Origin: Otis tarda
Lineage: Eukaryota > Chordata > Aves > Otidiformes > Otididae
Length of the DNA: 64,000 bases
NCBI GenBank assembly: GCA_026413225.1
Contig: CM048553.1
Coordinates: 25,048,501 to 25,112,500, forward strand
Direction: 5' to 3'
Shown here: piece by piece, positions 59,390 through 64,000 of the stretch
How the letters are laid out: the number at the start of each line of letters is the position of its first letter
Numbering within the stretch: position 1 is the stretch's first letter
The notes under the pieces: generated by a model
Told to the model about the DNA's origin: nothing
The model's database searches: none
What the model saw: only the letters and a program-made list of their open reading frames with translations
Made by a program: the position numbers and the translations under genes

Positions 59390-62300
59390 TGTTGAATCAA
59401 GCACAATATTGAAAGAAAAAGTGGATATAAAATTGGAAGCTAGTACATCATTTTGATGCTTAAGTAGCATGGTGACTATCCTCATTTTTGCCTTCTGTTC
59501 AGGAGGGCTGTATCTGCCTTTTACTTCCAGAAGATACCTTGTTTCACAAGGCTAATTTCATCAACAGTTGAGTAGGAAGAAAGTACTTAAAATCTTAACC
59601 AAATTTGTAATTGTACAACCTTACAAAAATATCAATGCTGAAGCTTGCTCAAGAGTCCATCTTTGTGAAATATTTGCTAATTATGGCTTTCAATCTAATA
59701 ATTTTTCTGCCAAGTCTATTTTGTAGGCATTATTTTAATCTGTCTCAGTGGCTCTAAGGTGTGATACCTTTTGTAAGTCCTAGGCCTTTTTTTGTTTGTT
59801 TGTTTTACCTTTATCTTCATGTGATTGAATTTATTGAACACAAGCTTTGTCTTGCTTACTGGGTATCCCCTAGACCAGTAGGGAATACACAGCAATCTAG
59901 TTTCCATTCAGTTGGTGTCATGTGTAGCCTACCTACTTTAGACTACTACGTGCCACCAGTGTCTTAGTTTCATCAGTTATTCTTAAGTTCTAATACAATA
60001 TCTGACAACTTAGAATTTTGACAACTTTTCATTAAGATGAGACGTATCATCTTGTTACACCTCTAAGACCATGATAGGTAAGGTTGTGTCACCTTTTGGA
60101 ACTCAGAAATGTTATTTATTCTTTTATCTGTCATAGCCTCTACCACTTACTATTCAGCTGCTAGATGTTACTAAGAAATAACTATTTTATATCTTTATTT
60201 AAATCACCAAAGATCAAATTGTCTGTTCACGTCCTAGAGTCTTTCTTTTGGTTGTGTCAGCGAAGTATCACATCCTGTGTTTTCATTCAATAGGAAAGTG
60301 ATACTAAGGTCATATTGTAGGCTCTTACATACACTTTTAAAACAATAGCTGTTTTAATTAATAGAACCGTGTCCACATTTACGTCGTCTTTAGGGTCTTG
60401 TGCTTTAGTGAGCTTACTGTCCTTACATGGATGTCAGAGCTAAGGTTACCCGTTGCCTTATGTGGATACCAAAACACAGCAGAGAACTGGATCCACCTGG
60501 GGAGTCACTTACTAGCCGTTAGTACATATTATTAAATTGCTGAAGTCCAGTGGATTTGCGTGTAGACATAAACATTGTGGCATGTAGAAAATCTTCACAA
60601 TGTTATAGCCTAGTGACTGAATTTTGTTACTCTTTTGAAGAGTATGACAAAACTGAAGATTGGTTAGTGAGCCTGAGGATAAATATTGGTATTTTTGTTT
60701 CTAAAGGGCTGTGAGAGAACAGGTTCATACAGTCCAGTGAACAGTACTGTAGCTGTATAGAAAGCAACAAATGCTTTCACAGTATCTAAATTTTTGTATT
60801 AGGATTAATTTTCAAGAATTGATTAATATACAAAGCCTTGTGCTGGTTGCAATTTTTCAAAACACTTTATTGAGATGTGAGTAACGGCATGGCAAAGCAG
60901 TGAAGTTTTCTAGTTCAGAAGTTGGTGAAGAGAATCCTATGACTTGTTAAAAGCTAGCAGTTAGCCAAAGTAGGTAGTAAAACCTTTTTCTTTTTTTTTT
61001 GTCATTCTTTTATAAGGATAAAATGTAACTGAAAAATTTGTGCCTCCTTTGTTGAAAGGTATTTGACCAAATTTTAGCTCTGGCCTGGATTTTCCTGGCG
61101 TTGGCAAGCTGGATGATTCTAGAAAAGCTGAGGGAGGAGTGGGGGAAACGTTTTTCTTTCCTGTGGTCTGAAAGGTTTTCTTAAACACATTCGTTAATCC
61201 ATTTATTAAGATTGTGATAATTACTCCACCTTCCCCACATCCCCTCCAAAAATTCTTTCAAATGGTTGTAGGACACTGAAGACTTACTTTGTCTCTGTGC
61301 CATTGGGATTTTTTCAGCCTAGCTGAAGAAAGCTTCAGGATCGAGTTTTTAGTTAAAGTTGGTGTTACACATAAACCTAGCGGAACAGGAGTGCATTTCT
61401 GTCAGTGTACAACCCTTTCTGCCTTCCCATTATTACCCAGCCTTTGAAACTCGAGGCAAAAGCAAAGGATAGACCGTGCCCTTTGAGACAGCACTCCACT
61501 GGTGATCTCCCTCACTTAATGCAGAGTAAAAGTGGCTCTGTTTTATATCAGCTGCTTTGGCCTTGATGTGACAAAGACTTCCTAGTATTTCCAGGCTTCA
61601 GGCATGGATGATCTGTGCTTTTTACAGAGCAGCAAGAAACAAGCTTGCTATTGCCCTTTCATTTTTTCCGCTAACAGCTTGGCCCAAACAACTTACTTCC
61701 TCCTCACTTTGGGGAAATACAGTACCAATGTGGATCAGAAGCTTTTTTTTGCCCTCTATGTCAGCAGAGGGAGTTATGCAGCATTCAGTATGAGAAGGGT
61801 AAAGTTAAAAAGTAGCTAGGAGCCATATATAACACATGTATGTAGAAGCAGGTTAGTTAAGAGACCAGCTGGACCATTTTTTTAGTAGTTATTTGAGGCA
61901 TTGCTTTTCCTGAAGTGGTCCAGTATTGAAATGCACTCGCTGTACTTTGTCTGTCATCGCAACCTGACTCAAGAGTATTTTCATATACTTAACTTCCATT
62001 CCTTGTTCAGAAAATAACCTAGCTGTAATTAACTTAGCTGTTCCTAGGTCTGTTCCTATTTAAATTCCTGGGACATGGAAGAGGAGACCAGATCAGAACT
62101 ACACTAATTCTGAGGCTTTCCAGCTCACAGTGCCATCTGGAGGGGTTCATTCCAGTTCAGTGCCCTTGGTTATTAGCACTGACAACAGTACTCTCCAACT
62201 TGATACAGACTGCTAAAAAGATGAAGACAATTGCCCTGCATGCTGTTCCTCTTACTGTCCTGAGTTGTCCTCTATGGTACTTCAACTGTAACTGTAAATT

Positions 62301-64000
62301 GTGGTGATCCCATTGGTTTTCTTCAGAATACTGCAGAGGAATGACTGTCTGAAGCTGAAAGACTCTCAAGTTTGTATGTAGGTAGAGAATATAGCATTTC
62401 TTCTTTGGAAATTTTCGTAGTCTTATTGGCATCCTCTAATACTCATGAACCACTTAAGTCTCTGTAAGAGGAGACATTCTAAGGTCATGCTTATGTTATT
62501 TGGGAAAATCCGTCTGCGAGTGCAACATACAAATGAGTAGACTGGAAATAACTTTATTCCTGGGTGATTATTTTCTGGTTCATTCAGCCTAATATTTCTC
62601 ATTTAGTAAATTCAGTATCTGTTGAATGGAACAAATGAAGTTCCATTTGTCGCAACAGATAAGCAGATTGAAACTTGCAAAGAACATTAATTCTTTACTT
62701 ACAATTCGGATTTTCGGCTATGTGACATAATATGTTGAGCTTATTTTCAGGTTGCTTGCTCAGTTATCTTCTTTCTGTATGTTTTTATCTCAGGATTTGG
62801 AAAGAGTTATGGTACTCTCCTATTTGTTGATTATCAGAATTGAATAATAGAATAGAATCAATAGACTTCACTAGAAGGAGGTCTATTTATCCTCTGTATT
62901 TGATAATTTTCCATTCATCTCACTCTCAGTTATCCTTTTCTTAGTGTAGGCATCAGGAACCTAGATGCAGGCAGCACTGTAAATTTGCCTACCCTTTAGG
63001 AGTTAGAGCTTAGACATTTTGAGAGTATGACAAAGCGCCACTTTCTTCTTGAATGATGCAGTTACCAGTTAGCCTGTTAACACCTCTTTAGGAGGCAAAC
63101 TGTCAAGCTTTTACAAAGCTTGGTGACCTAACAACAAAGGAGTTTTTAACAGCCTAGGTGAGGCTCTATGGCCTCAATCTCAGTGTTGCTATCTCCCAGA
63201 CTTGATTCCTTATCCCATTTGAGGGCCTCTTATCTGCTGGCAAGGAACATAAAAATATTACTGTGTATTTGAATCATAAAATCAGTTCACAAGTAAGAGA
63301 GAGATTACAGTAGGTATTTTTTCAGTTACCCACGGGAAGGTGGAATAGATAACCTGAGACTTAAACCAGAGCAGATCTCCAGCTTCTGTCCAAAATTCAA
63401 GTTCTTATTGGCCTTTTTGATTTGCCCTTATTGGTTTGCAAGACACTGAATTCAAGACTAAATGGGACATATATATACATTACAGGCGATCAAAACTAAT
63501 CCCACCCCAGGGTCCTGCTTTTTGTCCTTTCTGTGTCACTGAAAGTCTTTGGGAGCAGTGGCTTCTCATTACTGGGGCAGGTAAATCTTAAATTAATCCT
63601 CCACCTTTTAAGACAAGATACCAGTCAGTCTTATTCTAAATATTTTGGTTTCACTTTCACATTCAGAAATTATACCTTATTACGATTTGTTGATGAGAAT
63701 TCAGAGCATTATAATTGGAAAGGCTTGAGCCTTTCTGTCACAGGTCTGCTTATGATCTTCCATGAGTCTCCTGATGCACCTGAGTGTCATCTTGCACTTG
63801 CAGGCAGTCTGTCCGATTCTGGGACATACCATAGTTACCACTTGTATGATGCAGTTTGCCACAATGCATGTTACGCATTCAGATGCAGCTTGAAGCAAAC
63901 TCTTTAACATTCACTTTATACACAGAATAAATACTCCTTTCTCGGACAAATTTGAGGCTCTTGTGTTGGTGGCAAGTCCCAGGCAACACTTGACAAAGAA

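Larger units (their letters stand above)
46040..64000 (+). other. AKAP9 intron 1, 5' portion (runs off the window)
   Basis: From the exon 1 donor to the end of the window I found no peptide resembling AKAP9 exon 2 (expected to begin LAQFRQRK). The rest is therefore read as intron 1, which is also long in human. It contains a candidate alternative exon near 47 kb, a decayed CR1 at 54.5-55.4 kb and a young CR1 at 58.3-59.4 kb, both LINEs in gene orientation. Between these the intron is AT-rich with a dinucleotide-like ACACAC/ATAT patch at about 49590-49645. No conserved exon could be supported at 47.2-54.4, 55.4-58.2 or 59.4-64.0 kb. Confidence 0.7.

Noticed and set aside
63533-63907. 124-codon open frame near the right edge
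   Set aside because: Starts at GTG, has no recognisable domain and does not resemble AKAP9 exon 2.
1-64000. Search for CRISPR arrays, tRNA, rRNA and prokaryotic operons
   Set aside because: No regularly spaced repeats, no cloverleaf-bearing gene with A and B boxes, and no operon-like coding. The DNA is vertebrate intergenic and intronic.

Overview
This window looks like nuclear DNA from a bird. Four lines of evidence support that. (1) There are several CR1 LINE copies whose 3' ends carry the CR1-type ATTCTATG repeat. (2) There is a solitary LTR of a type I know from avian genomes. (3) The sequence is AT-rich and gene-poor, with small scattered CpG islands. (4) The first coding exon of AKAP9 is recognisable by its N-terminal peptide. 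Species assignment is not possible by eye.

Only one protein-coding gene can be named with confidence. AKAP9 (A-kinase anchoring protein 9, a giant centrosomal and Golgi scaffold) starts on the + strand inside a CpG island at about 45.46-46.76 kb. Its first coding exon (45992-46039, 16 codons) ends at a GT donor. I found no match to the known second-exon peptide, so 46040-64000 is read as the 5' part of intron 1. Positions 1-45.4 kb are then the upstream intergenic region. A second, smaller CpG island at about 39.1-39.45 kb, 6.5 kb upstream, has no gene that I can assign to it.

Repeats by position: 1.7-3.26 kb, an ancient amniote CR1/L3-type LINE on the minus strand; 14.3 kb, 16.7 kb, 21.1 kb and 23.2-24.0 kb, probable MIR-like SINE relics and other ancient amniote repeats; 16.95-18.10 kb, a solitary ERV LTR with a 5-bp target duplication; 18.92-19.15 kb, a long pure purine tract; 26.16-26.68 kb, a young CR1 3' end; 29.94-30.18 kb, a short CR1 3' end; 32.07-32.55 kb, an old CR1 on the minus strand; 35.45-35.77 kb, an internal CR1 fragment lacking its 3' end; 54.5-55.4 kb, a badly decayed CR1 inside AKAP9 intron 1; 58.27-59.39 kb, a young CR1 whose reverse-transcriptase tail is still fully open, also in intron 1.

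The most useful leads are a candidate AKAP9 cassette or 'poison' exon at 46962-47182, a strong-context upstream ORF built into a YY1-like element at the AKAP9 promoter, the unassigned CpG island at 39 kb, and two nearly identical direct CR1 copies about 32.7 kb apart that bracket the AKAP9 promoter. I did not find a novel multi-gene system, CRISPR array, tRNA or rRNA. Most short ORFs here look like chance open frames in AT-rich or CpG-rich DNA.
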